DNA from: an uncultured Paracoccaceae bacterium
GTDB taxonomy: Bacteria; Pseudomonadota; Alphaproteobacteria; Rhodobacterales; Rhodobacteraceae
Reading direction: 5' to 3'
Assembly (NCBI GenBank): GCA_943787785.1
Contig: CALSNT010000003.1
Coordinates: 1 to 64,000, forward strand
DNA length: 64,000 bases
The position numbers and the translations under genes are program-made. Under the pieces are notes generated by a model. It ran no database searches. It was not told the origin of the DNA and saw nothing but the letters and a program-made list of their open reading frames with translations. Shown here piece after piece: positions 18,436 to 27,766 of the stretch (positions within the stretch are counted from its first letter, which is position 1; the number at the start of each line of letters is the position of its first letter).

Positions 18436-19076
18436 CAGCTTGTGCCCTTCAAGTCACGGTCGGTGCCGATCATCGAATTGCGGGTCACCAGCGCGGCGAG
18501 GGCGGCTTCGTCCAAACCGTCGGACCCGGCAGGGCGTTCGGGGATCACGATGTAGCGCAACTCGGCGGTGCTGTCCCAAACGCGGACGGAGATATCCGCT
18601 CCGATATCTACACCAAATTCAGACAAAACCGCGCGGGGTTCGCGCACGGCGCGGGCGCGGTAGGCGACGGATTTGTACCAGGCAGGCGACATGCCGAGGA
18701 TTGAAAACGGGTAACAGGAGCACAGTGTACAGACAACGAGATTGTGAGTTTCCTTTGTATTTTCAACGGCTTTCAAGTGGCCAGTTGCATGACCCTCAAA
18801 ACCGAATTCGCGGATTGCAGCGGCGGCATCATCCAGCAGCCGGGCGCGAAAATCTTCATCGACCCAACTGCGCGCCACTACGGACGCGCCGCGTTTTGGG
18901 CCGATGTGATCGGCATAAAGCTCGACCCAGGCATCAAGAGATTCAGGGGCCACCAAACCGCGTTCCACCGCCAGAGATTCCAATGCCTTCACACGCAGCG
19001 CCGGGTCCGATGGCATGTGGCTGTGCAAATGCCGGTGGGTTTCGGCCGCCTTGTCGCTGTCAAAAGTGCTCATCAT
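18435..19076 (-). CDS. nthA: Nitrile hydratase alpha subunit, cobalt type
   Basis: 213 residues (ATG ATG at 19076/19073). The metal-binding claw is V-C116-T-L-C119-S120-C121. Thr in this motif is typical of Co(III) enzymes, while iron enzymes have Ser there. The two cysteines that become sulfinic/sulfenic acids are present. Other family blocks: ARSWVDEDFRARLL and RVWDSTAELRYIVIPERP. No amidase gene lies beside it, so the fate of the amide is not shown here. Confidence 0.94.
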   Translation of the reverse strand: MMSTFDSDKAAETHRHLHSHMPSDPALRVKALESLAVERGLVAPESLDAWVELYADHIGPKRGASVVARSWVDEDFRARLLDDAAAAIREFGFEGHATGHLKAVENTKETHNLVVCTLCSCYPFSILGMSPAWYKSVAYRARAVREPRAVLSEFGVDIGADISVRVWDSTAELRYIVIPERPAGSDGLDEAALAALVTRNSMIGTDRDLKGTS

Positions 19077-19124
19077 GCGCCTCCGACTGGCAGGGTGCGG
19101 GGCAGATCGGATGTGGTCAAGGGG

Positions 19125-21044
19125 TTACGAGGCGAGCCGTCCCGGATTGGGGTCCTGCGCCGCCGGAACCGGCGTGTATCCACTGGTCTTGATCCAGTCA
19201 ACCAAAGCATCTGCGGGCATTGGTGGTGCGGCGACACGGCCTTGCATCAGCTTGCATCCAAGATTTTGCATCGTCTTGGCCATTGCGTCGTCGTCGACGC
19301 CTTTGGCGATAATGCGGATGTCGAGCGAGTCACACAAAGACACGATGGAATCGAAGATTTTGCGCCGTGAAGGATTACCTGCGATGTTTTGGAGCAGGGT
19401 CGGATCGGTCTTGACCCCATTGAAATCCAGCTGCGCCAGATGGGCCAGCCCCGCATAGCCAACCCCGAAGTCATCAAGGGCGACGCGCACGCCCAATTCT
19501 TTCAGGCGAGCGATGGCCTTTTCGGATTCGCGGATTGCGCCACTGCTGGCGACAATAGCGTTTTCCTGCACTTCGACGGCGATGCTGTCGGGCGGTAATT
19601 CCAGGCGATCCAGCTCCCAGGCGAGGCGGTTCACGAAGCTTTCCTGAGCAAGGGTCTCGGACGAGGCATTGAAGCTGATCACGACGGTTTCCAGTTCTGC
19701 GGCGCGCAGGGTCGCCAGATTGCGCGTGCTCGCATGCATCGCGGCCAGATCAAGTTCGTGCATCAGGTTCATTTCGATTGCCATCGGCAAAAACACGTCG
19801 GGGGAGATCTCGCCAATTTTCGGGTGATGCCAACAGGCGATGGCTTCAAAGCCCAGCAGCTGGGAATTCTCGTAGTCAATCAGAGGCTGAAACCGGAATT
19901 CCATTTCGTTGGCCGACAGCATCACTGCAAATTCGGACTGAAGTTGCTGGCGCGCCTGTTGGCGGCGGTGCAGCCCTTCGTCGTAGGCGGCAACATCGCC
20001 ACGTCCGGCGCGCTTTACTTCGTAGAGAGCCGAGTCCGCCATTGCGATCAGGGCGCGCGGATCCTTCATGTCAGGGGTCGAGATTGCGGCCCCAATGCTG
20101 GCTGCACATTGGATCGTGCCGTCCCCCCATGGCATCGGCGCAGCGAGCGAGGCGATTATTTTCTGCCCCAGCCAATTCAGATCGTCCAGCGCAGTCACTC
20201 CGGGGCAGACCACGACGAATTCGTCGCCCCCGATGCGCCCGACCAGATCGCCCCGTCGAACGGTCTTGGTCAGCACATTGGCGGCGTGTTGCAGCAGGGC
20301 ATCGCCAGCGGCGTGGCCGTGGCGGTCGTTGACCTCCTTGAAGCGGTCGAGGTCCAGATGAAGCAGTCCGGTAGGCTGACCAGAGATGTTGCCCTGCCCC
20401 AGCGCATGGTCTCCGAAATTCAGGACTGCGGAGCGGTTGGCCAAGCCGGTTAACGGGTCATGCGAGGCGGAATGCTCCAAAGCGCGCGAGGCATCTTTCA
20501 GGCGGGCCTCGCGTTCGATTTGTTCGCTGACATCGCGGCAGGAGACCAGAACCGCAGTCTGACCGTCCAGTTCGGCATCTTCGAGGTCAACCAGAGACAT
20601 CGTCAATTGCGCCCAGAATACCTGGCCGTTGGGGCGACTGTTGCGATGGAGCGTGGGTTTGAGGAATTCGTCGGATGTCGGGTCGAACCGGAATGACTCG
20701 ATTTCTGCAACAGATGGGCGGTCATCAGGATGCAGCGCGAAATCCAACGCGCAGTGCCCAATAATCTGTTCGGGCGGTCGCCCCATGATCCTAAAATAGG
20801 CGGGGTTCGCCCAGATAACGCGGGCGTTCATGTCCTGAAGGACGATCCCGTCAGTCGAGCGTTCCGCGGCAATTCGGAATATCCGTGAGCTAATCCGTGA
20901 CGCGCCGGGTGTGAAGCTGGCAAGCACGTTTCGCGCGTTCTGCTGGTTCCTGAACAGCAGACGAACTGCGACGGCTGCCAGCACAAGCAACGTCAGAAAT
21001 CCCAATGTCTGAGGATCGAGGGCGAGCATTCGGACGGCTTCCAA
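19125..21044 (-). CDS. PAS-GGDEF-EAL protein, EAL domain probably inactive
   Basis: 639 residues. One N-terminal membrane helix (about 12-31), a PAS domain (about 55-175), GGDEF (about 190-355) with intact G272-G-D-E-F276, and EAL (about 370-615). The GGDEF half looks competent as a diguanylate cyclase. The EAL half is altered: EAI at 400-402 instead of EAL, and K581 in AKGVD where the catalytic AEGVE glutamate is expected. N459, D524-D525, K545 and Q601 remain. So it is likely a cyclase or a c-di-GMP-binding sensor without phosphodiesterase activity. Ends 48 bp before the nitrile hydratase operon. Confidence 0.9.
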   Translation of the reverse strand: MEAVRMLALDPQTLGFLTLLVLAAVAVRLLFRNQQNARNVLASFTPGASRISSRIFRIAAERSTDGIVLQDMNARVIWANPAYFRIMGRPPEQIIGHCALDFALHPDDRPSVAEIESFRFDPTSDEFLKPTLHRNSRPNGQVFWAQLTMSLVDLEDAELDGQTAVLVSCRDVSEQIEREARLKDASRALEHSASHDPLTGLANRSAVLNFGDHALGQGNISGQPTGLLHLDLDRFKEVNDRHGHAAGDALLQHAANVLTKTVRRGDLVGRIGGDEFVVVCPGVTALDDLNWLGQKIIASLAAPMPWGDGTIQCAASIGAAISTPDMKDPRALIAMADSALYEVKRAGRGDVAAYDEGLHRRQQARQQLQSEFAVMLSANEMEFRFQPLIDYENSQLLGFEAIACWHHPKIGEISPDVFLPMAIEMNLMHELDLAAMHASTRNLATLRAAELETVVISFNASSETLAQESFVNRLAWELDRLELPPDSIAVEVQENAIVASSGAIRESEKAIARLKELGVRVALDDFGVGYAGLAHLAQLDFNGVKTDPTLLQNIAGNPSRRKIFDSIVSLCDSLDIRIIAKGVDDDAMAKTMQNLGCKLMQGRVAAPPMPADALVDWIKTSGYTPVPAAQDPNPGRLAS

Positions 21045-21209
21045 TCTTTACGTTCGCGTCTGTTTCGCATTTCGGTGGTACCGGCGGGTGAACGAATGCA
21101 GGCATAGACAAGGCAAATGCAGACATTTTTCGCGAATTCGGAAAGCGCGGAGCGTCACGGTGTGCCCGGACTTGCATGGCGCGCTGGATTGCGCCTTTAG
21201 TGGCAAGCT

Positions 21210-21872
21210 ATGCGCAGTGGATTTCCAAAGGCGGCACCGGGCCAATCGGTCGGGGTGCTTGGCGGGTCATTTGATCCTCCGCACGCTGGGCATGTTCATA
21301 TTACCCGAACGGCGTTGAAAAGGTTTGGACTGGATCGGGTCTGGTGGCTGGTTTCTCCGGGAAACCCACTGAAAGCGCGGCCTCCGGCACCATTGGATAA
21401 GCGGATCGCGGCGGCGCGGGCGTTGATGCAGCATCCGAGGGTCGAGGTTTCAGATATCGAGGCACACCTGGGGACGCGATATACGGCAGAGACGCTCGCC
21501 GCGTTACAGGCGGTTTATCCCGCAGTTCGGTTTGTCTGGCTGATGGGGGCTGACAATCTGGCAGAATTCCATCGTTGGGAGGATTGGCGCGAGATCTTGC
21601 ATCGCGTGCCGGTCGGAGTTCTCGCGCGGCCCGGATCGGGTATTGCGGCGCGGACCTCACGGGCGGCGCGGATTTTCCATTCGGCGCAAATCCCGGGGCG
21701 GGCCTCGACGCTGCTGGCACGCGCTGATGCGCAGGCCTGGTGTTACGTAAACCTCCCACTTCGGGATATTTCGTCGACGGCGATCCGCGCGAGAGGTGGC
21801 TGGAATGCAACGTCGCCCCAAAAAATGCCACGCAGATCAGTCACGGGCCCGGAGTCGAAAGTGCATAGATAG
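21210..21872 (+). CDS. nadD: Nicotinate-nucleotide adenylyltransferase
   Basis: 220 residues. It adenylates nicotinate mononucleotide in NAD synthesis. The nucleotidyl-transferase fold shows [18 protein letters not shown] (HxGH-type ATP site), [11 protein letters not shown], the substrate loop [10 protein letters not shown] and the C-terminal ISSTAIRAR. The basic tail of about 20 residues after ISSTAIRAR is longer than usual. The dacB gene follows on the same strand. Confidence 0.93.
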   Translation: MRSGFPKAAPGQSVGVLGGSFDPPHAGHVHITRTALKRFGLDRVWWLVSPGNPLKARPPAPLDKRIAAARALMQHPRVEVSDIEAHLGTRYTAETLAALQAVYPAVRFVWLMGADNLAEFHRWEDWREILHRVPVGVLARPGSGIAARTSRAARIFHSAQIPGRASTLLARADAQAWCYVNLPLRDISSTAIRARGGWNATSPQKMPRRSVTGPESKVHR

Positions 21873-22016
21873 GGGCGCCTGTGCAGTACGCGTACCCAGA
21901 TGTGGATTGGACGTACATATAGATCCGGTATCGTGGTCTCTCTGACCCTCGAAAATGTGACAACCGCGCTGACGCAATCACTTGCGGGGTTAGGTGGCAG
22001 GCGGTAACTCGCTGAT

Positions 22017-23495
22017 ATGTCGATTTCAATGACCCGGCGGGCCGCTGTTGCAGGCCTCTTTTCCAGTCTTGGTGGCGCAGCGGGTGCCGCACCTCCGAAA
22101 CGCTCGCCCCGGCCTTTGCCGCGACCGGCGGGTGCGCGGGCTGCGCTTGCGCCGCGGGTGGAAGACATTGTTCGGCGCGCGAAACTTGGCGGCAAGGTGA
22201 GTTTCGCGGTTGCGGATGTGAAAACCGGCAAGCTGCTGGAGGTTGCCAATCCGGTTTTGCCAATGCCGCCCGCCAGCACGGCAAAGGCCATTACGGCGCT
22301 TTATGCGCTGGACACGTTGGGTTCGGATTTCCGCTTTGCGACGCGGCTGGTTGCGACCGGGCCGATCAAGGACGGTCGCGTTGATGGTGATCTGGTTCTG
22401 GTTGGCGGTGGCGATCCAACACTTGACACTGACCGGCTGGGCGAAATGGCGAAAATGCTGAAAGAGGCGGGCATTCGAGAGGTCACCGGGCGGTTTCGGG
22501 TGCAGACGAATGCGTTGCCCGCGATCCGGCAAATCGACCCGGAACAGCCAGCACATGTTGGATATAACCCCTCCGTCGGGGGGCTTAACCTGAACTACAA
22601 TCGGGTGCATTTCTCGTGGGAGCGCGCGAACAAGGGATATGCGGTGAAGATGGAGGCGCGCGGCGATCGTTTCCGGCCGGCCGTTACCGTCGCTCATATG
22701 CGGGTCGAGAACCGGAAAGCGCCGATCTATACCTATGCCGACAGCGGCGTGGCGGACGAATGGACGGTCGCGCGCGCGGCCCTTGGCAAGGCCGGGTCGC
22801 GCTGGTTGCCGGTTCGTCGACCCGGGCTTTATACGGCTGAGGTCTTCCTTAGCCTCGCACGGTCTTACGGGATCGCTTTGAAAGGTGACGGGACCGAGGC
22901 GCGCAATGTCGAAGGCACCACGGTGGTGCAGATGAACAGCGCGCCGTTGCGGGATGTTGCGGCTGACATGCTGCGGTTCTCGACCAATCTGACGGCAGAG
23001 GTCCTGGGATTAACGGCAACGCGCAAACTGGGCGCAGGCGCACGCAATCTGGATGCCTCGGCCAAGCGGATGATGGACTGGTTGGACAAAAGCGCGCGGA
23101 CCCGGAAGACGGCGCTGAAGGACCATTCGGGGCTGAATGACGATAGCCGATTGGCGGCGACCGATATGGTCAAGGCGCTGGTGCAGTTGGGGCTGGAGGG
23201 GGCGTTGGCACCGATCTTGAAAGAGGTTGCGCTGAAAGATGCTGCCGGGACGGGTGGTGTTACGGTGCGCGCCAAGACCGGGACGCTGCATTTCGTCAGC
23301 GGATTGGCGGGCTATGCCGATTTGCCAAGTGGTCGGCGGCTGGCGTTTGCGACCTTCGCCGCCGACGTGCCGCGTCGCGAAAAGCTGACACGCGCTCAAA
23401 GGGACAATCCTGAAGGGGCGGGGCCATGGAATGCGCGGGCCAAGAGGTTACAGCGCGAACTGATCGGGCGCTGGGCTACGGCCTACGGTGAATAG
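22017..23495 (+). CDS. dacB: D-alanyl-D-alanine carboxypeptidase/endopeptidase (PBP4 type)
   Basis: 492 residues. A twin-arginine-like signal (TRRAAVAGLFSS, cleavage after about residue 25) directs it to the periplasm. Active-site motifs: S87-T-A-K90 (PASTAKAI), S-T-N (RFSTNLTAEVLGL) and K-T-G (RAKTGTLHF). Peptidase S13 enzymes trim pentapeptide stems or cleave peptidoglycan cross-links. The pairing with nadD is common in Rhodobacterales. Confidence 0.92.
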   Translation: MSISMTRRAAVAGLFSSLGGAAGAAPPKRSPRPLPRPAGARAALAPRVEDIVRRAKLGGKVSFAVADVKTGKLLEVANPVLPMPPASTAKAITALYALDTLGSDFRFATRLVATGPIKDGRVDGDLVLVGGGDPTLDTDRLGEMAKMLKEAGIREVTGRFRVQTNALPAIRQIDPEQPAHVGYNPSVGGLNLNYNRVHFSWERANKGYAVKMEARGDRFRPAVTVAHMRVENRKAPIYTYADSGVADEWTVARAALGKAGSRWLPVRRPGLYTAEVFLSLARSYGIALKGDGTEARNVEGTTVVQMNSAPLRDVAADMLRFSTNLTAEVLGLTATRKLGAGARNLDASAKRMMDWLDKSARTRKTALKDHSGLNDDSRLAATDMVKALVQLGLEGALAPILKEVALKDAAGTGGVTVRAKTGTLHFVSGLAGYADLPSGRRLAFATFAADVPRREKLTRAQRDNPEGAGPWNARAKRLQRELIGRWATAYGE

Positions 23496-23680
23496 GAAAG
23501 CGCGGTCTTGGGCAAATACAGTGCTGCGGGGCAACCACAGCCCGGAATGAGTCCGAAGGACGCAGGGTGAACGCCTGACCTTGGCCGGACGCTGGCTCGT
23601 CTGGTGTTCCGCTTGGAGCAAACTCCGCTCGTGCATGAACCCTAACTGCGCTTATCACGCGAATCTGACGCGCAGTCCGA

Positions 23681-24319
23681 TCAGCCCTTCCGGGCGAAGA
23701 TCATCAGATTATTTGACGGCATGGCGCAGAACTCTGGCGTTGCCAGTCCCGCGTCGGATAGCCTCTCAGTGACCCAGGCGACATCCTTGTACCCCGTCTC
23801 CGGATTGGCGGCGCGCAATGCTGCGTGGAAGTGAGCGTCGCCGTCACTGGTTGCCAGACCATTGCGCAGGAACGGGCCATAGAAGGCCAGCAGACCTCTG
23901 GGTGAGAGTGTTTTTGCCGCTCCGGCAAGACAGGATTCGGCGGCCGCGTCCGAGATCAGGTGCAGAAGGTTGACCGTGACAATCAGGTCCATCGGGTCGA
24001 GCGGGTCGCTCCAGCCATCGGTCGCAACGTTAAGGGTCAATGGGGCGGCTATGTTGGGGGCCTCGGCGCTCCAGGCGGTGATCGAGCGTAGCCGCTCGGT
24101 GTCGATGTCGCTGGGTTGCCAGTGCAGCCCCGGCAGGGCCGTGGCAAAGCGGGCGACTTGTTGACCGGTGCCGCTGGCGATTTCCAGCGCGGCTCCTTTC
24201 ACCGGTGCGCGCGGAGTGAGCTCCGCAAGGATCGCGTCGATGTTGCGGGCCGCACTGGGGGCGGTCATGCGCCCTGCCGTGTCCATGGCGATGTGGGGCG
24301 TGTCGGGTGAGGCTTCCAT
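23681..24319 (-). CDS. DUF938 SAM-dependent methyltransferase-like protein
   Basis: 212 residues from the ATG at 24319, five bases after the stop of the FAD oxidoreductase gene. The class I methyltransferase motif I is ALEIASGTGQQVARFA; PMDLIVTVNLLHLISD is the motif II/post-I region and LLAFYGPFLRNG the next conserved strand. DUF938 proteins have no assigned substrate. Last gene of a three-gene cluster with an aldo/keto reductase and a FAD oxidoreductase. Confidence 0.85.
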   Translation of the reverse strand: MEASPDTPHIAMDTAGRMTAPSAARNIDAILAELTPRAPVKGAALEIASGTGQQVARFATALPGLHWQPSDIDTERLRSITAWSAEAPNIAAPLTLNVATDGWSDPLDPMDLIVTVNLLHLISDAAAESCLAGAAKTLSPRGLLAFYGPFLRNGLATSDGDAHFHAALRAANPETGYKDVAWVTERLSDAGLATPEFCAMPSNNLMIFARKG

Positions 24320-24324
24320 GCCCG

Positions 24325-25395
24325 TCACCTGAAGCGCCTCGGGTTGAGGGCGACGACGGTTTCCGCATCGAGATCTGGCGTCTGGCCAAGCGCCAGTTGT
24401 GCGGTAAGTCGCGCCGCTGCGGGGGCCGTCTGGAAACCATAGCCGCCTTGCCCGGCGCACCAGATGAAGCCGGGATGATCGGGGTCAGGGCCAAGGGCGG
24501 GCACGCCGTCGGGCGGAAAAGTGCGCAGGCCCGCCCACGACGTTTCCACGCGGGTCACCGGCTCGGTCACAATCGCTTCGTAGCGCGCGATGCCGGTCGC
24601 CAGAACCATGTCGTCGGGCCACGCGTCGCAGGGATCAACCGGATCGGCCTCGGATGGCGAGACGATCCAACCGCCTGCATCGGGCTTGGCGTACCAGCCC
24701 TCGTCCACGCCCATCAGCATTGGCCAGCCGGTGACGTCATGGCCACCGGGTGCAGGCAGGCGCGCCATGGATCGGCGTTTGGGTTGCAAGCCAATCGGAG
24801 CGACCCCGGCTAGGGATGCGATTTGATCGGCCCAGGCCCCGGCGGCGTTGATCAGCAGGTTGGCAGTGACCTCGTCGTCGGTTGAGACTGTCCAGCCGTC
24901 GCCGTCGTGTTGGATCGCGCGTACATCGGCCCTGGTGACTATGGTGCCGCCCGCATTGCGGATGCGTCTGGCAGCCCTTTGCAGCACACGGTCGGTATCC
25001 AGATCGCGGGCCGTAGGGCTGAGGGCGGCGTGGGTGACTTTGGCCGCGCTCAGGATCGGGACGCGGGAAATGGCGTCTGCAGGGGGTATTTCGGCCAGGT
25101 TCAGTGCGGCGACATCGGCGTGGAACGCCGCCGCCTGATCCGCGCTACCGACCAGCATTAGCTCGCGTGGCGAAAGGACGCCTGCGGCTATGTGGGCGGT
25201 CTCGGACGCTTCGGTAAGATGCTGCACGGCGGCGGGGCCATAACCCTTTTCGAACATAGCGGCGGAGCGACCGGAGGCGTGGTAGCCGAGCACGGATTCA
25301 CGCTCGAACAATGTCACCAAAAGGCCCCGGTCGGCGAGTTCGGCCCCGGCGGTCAGCCCTGCCACCCCGCCACCGATGACGATTGCGCTAGGCAT
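24325..25395 (-). CDS. FAD-dependent amine/amino-acid oxidoreductase (DAO family)
   Basis: 356 residues from the ATG at 25395. N-terminal dinucleotide-binding motif (IGGGVAGLTAGAELADRG), then SGRSAAMFEKGYGP near the flavin, LLINAAGAWADQIA, and the C-terminal GQGGYGFQTAPAAARL typical of the DadA/glycine-oxidase fold. It probably oxidises an amine or D-amino acid; the substrate is not readable. Six bases after the aldo/keto reductase stop, same operon. Confidence 0.88.
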   Translation of the reverse strand: MPSAIVIGGGVAGLTAGAELADRGLLVTLFERESVLGYHASGRSAAMFEKGYGPAAVQHLTEASETAHIAAGVLSPRELMLVGSADQAAAFHADVAALNLAEIPPADAISRVPILSAAKVTHAALSPTARDLDTDRVLQRAARRIRNAGGTIVTRADVRAIQHDGDGWTVSTDDEVTANLLINAAGAWADQIASLAGVAPIGLQPKRRSMARLPAPGGHDVTGWPMLMGVDEGWYAKPDAGGWIVSPSEADPVDPCDAWPDDMVLATGIARYEAIVTEPVTRVETSWAGLRTFPPDGVPALGPDPDHPGFIWCAGQGGYGFQTAPAAARLTAQLALGQTPDLDAETVVALNPRRFR

Positions 25396-25400
25396 GGCGG

Positions 25401-26336
25401 TCAGATCGCCTCTTCCAGACGATCGGTTGCCGGCGCGGGTGTTGGCGACAAGGCGCTGATCCGCGCGTAGAGGGCGGCGTCCATGTCGAAGGTGGCTGCC
25501 GCCAGGGACGGGGACAGTTGCCTGGCGGACCGCGCGCTGATGATCGGGGCGGTGATGCCGGGGTGGCGTGCGCACCAGGCGATTGCGAGGGTGGCGGGGT
25601 TCACGTCAAGCTCGGCCCCAATCTCGGCAAGTTCGGCGGCGGCATCGTGCATCCAGCGTGGGCCATAGCGGGCCGTGTACATAGCGACGTCATTCAGACG
25701 CCCGGTCGCGCCGCTGGCATATTTGCCGGTCAGCAGGCCTCCGCCAAGGGGAGAGTAGGGCGCAACAGCAATGTCTTCGGAGATCGCCATGGGGAGGATT
25801 TCCACCTCGGCCTGGCGTTTTACGAGGTTGTACATCGGTTGGAGGATCGCGATTTTGAGGCCAAATGTGTCGGCGACGGTTTGCGCTTTCATCACCTGCC
25901 AAGCGGCGTAATTCGACACGCCGATATAGCGTGCGGTTCCGTCCTCGACGTATTTTGCCAGCGCCCCGAAGCTTTCTTCCAGCGGCACTTCGTCGTCCCA
26001 GCGGTGCAGGTAAAGGATGTCGAGCGTGTCCATGCCGAGGCGTTTTCGGCTTTCGTCGACTGAGCGGTGAATTACCTTGGCGGACATGCCGTCGTCGAAA
26101 TTGACTTTGGTGGCGATGATCAGTTTGTCGCGCTCACTCGCAGCCAGCTTGCCAAGCATGGTTTCAGATTTGCCGCCGGTATAGGCGTGGGCAGTGTCGA
26201 AGAAGTTCAGGCCGGCTTTGCGGCAGGCGGCGAACATCTCGGCGGCGGCGTTATCGTCCGCGTTGCTGCCGAATTGCATGGTGCCAAAGCAGAGGGAGGA
26301 GATGAGCGAGCCGTCCGGGGCGGTGATGGCGGTCAT
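25401..26336 (-). CDS. Aldo/keto reductase
   Basis: 311 residues from the ATG at 26336, behind AAAGGA. The (beta/alpha)8 NADPH oxidoreductase carries the tetrad D47, Y52, K77 and H111 (FFDTAHAYTGG, IIATKVN, LYLHRWD). The nucleotide-binding end shows YSPLGGGLLTGKY. Leads the minus-strand cluster with the FAD oxidoreductase and DUF938 protein; substrate unknown. Confidence 0.9.
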   Translation of the reverse strand: MTAITAPDGSLISSLCFGTMQFGSNADDNAAAEMFAACRKAGLNFFDTAHAYTGGKSETMLGKLAASERDKLIIATKVNFDDGMSAKVIHRSVDESRKRLGMDTLDILYLHRWDDEVPLEESFGALAKYVEDGTARYIGVSNYAAWQVMKAQTVADTFGLKIAILQPMYNLVKRQAEVEILPMAISEDIAVAPYSPLGGGLLTGKYASGATGRLNDVAMYTARYGPRWMHDAAAELAEIGAELDVNPATLAIAWCARHPGITAPIISARSARQLSPSLAAATFDMDAALYARISALSPTPAPATDRLEEAI

Positions 26337-26586
26337 GTCGCTGTCCTTTCGCGATCGTTTGCCAAAGGTATCGCGCCGGTGCACGAGCTTGGCAACCGAT
26401 GTGGAAGATTTGTGGGAGATTTATGGGAGGTGGATGTTAGATTCGGGGTGGGCGTAACAATGTCGTTTTGTCTGGAACGGGTCTTACTCAAGACCCAATG
26501 CAAGCCGGGCGAAGTGGCGTTTGGGCCGCCACCGTACCCCGCCAGTCCAGCGCAGAAATACAGAACTCGGAGCGGTCCTCCACATT
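26337..26586. other. Intergenic region upstream of the aldo/keto reductase, no gene seen
   Basis: Should contain the promoter of the minus-strand three-gene cluster. No ORF with a credible ribosome site. The plus-strand hairpin at its right edge has a slightly better T tail on the plus strand, so a small plus-strand RNA ending there cannot be excluded, but nothing else supports one. Confidence 0.4.
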
Positions 26587-26619
26587 AAGAAGGCCCGCGC
26601 ATTGGCGGGCCTTCTTTTT
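26587..26619 (-). terminator. Bidirectional terminator after the xdh-ABC transporter operon
   Basis: Perfect 12-bp inverted repeat AAGAAGGCCCGC (26587-26598) / GCGGGCCTTCTT (26605-26616) with a 6-base loop, then TTT on the plus strand. The A/T ends of the stem provide a U-rich 3' side on the minus strand as well. It lies 18 bp past the stop of the BMP gene. Confidence 0.85.
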
Positions 26620-26636
26620 GTTCGAAGATGTTTGGA

Positions 26637-27713
26637 TTACTGTGGAATGTCGCCGGTCAGTCCTTCGACATAGAAGTCCATGCCAGCCAGCGTTCCATCG
26701 TCTGCGGTCTCTCCTTCAGCCAACCAGACCGAACCGTCCTGTTTGTTGATCGGACCGGTAAAGGGCTGATAGCTGCCGTCGGCGATTGCGTCGCGCAGGG
26801 CTTCGGCCTCGGCCTTGACGTCAGCCGGAACCGCGTCGGAAATCTCACCAATGCCGACCATACCGGCGCCGATGCCGTCCCAGGTGTCAACGCTGGCCCA
26901 GGTTCCGTCCATCACCGCCTTGGTGCGGGCGATGTAGTAAGGTGCCCAGTCGTCGATGATCGAGCTCACGCGCGGCATCGGGGCATATTCGCTCATGTCC
27001 GAAGCCTGCCCGAAGGTGATGACGTTGCCCGCAGACTCAGCCGCCGCTTGAGGCGCGGTCGAGTCGGTGTGTTGTAGGATCACGTCAGCGCCCTGTTCGA
27101 TTAGCGCCGTGGCCGCATCCGCCTCTTTGGCCGGATCAAACCAGGTGAAGGCCCAGACGATCGAGAATTCCACATCCGGGTTTACCTTCTTGGCGTGGAT
27201 ATAGGCCGAGTTGATGCCCCGGATCACTTCGGGGATCGGGAAGGAGGCGATATAGCCGATCTTATTGGTCTTGGTCATGTGACCGGCGATGATGCCCTGC
27301 ACGGCGCGGCCTTCGTAGAAACGGGCCGAATAGGTGCTGACGTTGTCGGCGCGCTTGTAGCCGGTGGCGTGTTCGAACTTCACATCCGGGAACTTGGCGG
27401 CGACGTTGATCGTCGGATCCATGTAGCCAAAGGACGTGGTGAAGATCAGGTCCGCACCTTGCAGCGCCATCTGTGTCATCGCGCGCTCAGCATCGGCCCC
27501 TTCGGGAACGTTTTCCTGATAGACCGTTTCGACCTTGTCGCCGAACTCGGCCTCGACCGCCAGGCGGCCCTTGTCATGTTCGTAGGTCCAGCCGCCGTCG
27601 CCGATCGGGCCGACGTAGATAAAGCCGACCTTCAGCGGTTCGTGACCGGCGGCGAAGGCAGAGCCGCCCATGGCCAGTGCGGCGGCTGCCGCGATGAGTG
27701 TTCTGCGTTTCAT
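26637..27713 (-). CDS. BMP-family ABC transporter substrate-binding protein
   Basis: 358 residues with a signal peptide (MKRRTLIAAAAALAMGGSAFA). PnrA/Bmp fold: LKVGFIYVGPIGDGGWTYEHDKGR, FTTSFGYMD, KIGYIASFPIPEVIRGINS and VILQHTDSTAPQAAAESAG. BMP proteins bind purine nucleosides or related heterocycles. Here it is the last gene of the operon that starts with xdhAB, so its ligand is likely a purine base or nucleoside. Confidence 0.9.
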   Translation of the reverse strand: MKRRTLIAAAAALAMGGSAFAAGHEPLKVGFIYVGPIGDGGWTYEHDKGRLAVEAEFGDKVETVYQENVPEGADAERAMTQMALQGADLIFTTSFGYMDPTINVAAKFPDVKFEHATGYKRADNVSTYSARFYEGRAVQGIIAGHMTKTNKIGYIASFPIPEVIRGINSAYIHAKKVNPDVEFSIVWAFTWFDPAKEADAATALIEQGADVILQHTDSTAPQAAAESAGNVITFGQASDMSEYAPMPRVSSIIDDWAPYYIARTKAVMDGTWASVDTWDGIGAGMVGIGEISDAVPADVKAEAEALRDAIADGSYQPFTGPINKQDGSVWLAEGETADDGTLAGMDFYVEGLTGDIPQ

Positions 27714-27766
27714 TTGATTCTCCCCTGATGGCGCGCGGGTTTGACGCCCGTGTCGCGTATATGCCC

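Noticed and set aside
26450-26620. Plus-strand small RNA ending at the 26587-26619 hairpin
   Set aside because: No promoter or known RNA motif (SRP RNA, tmRNA, 6S) could be identified; the hairpin is adequately explained as the end of the minus-strand operon.
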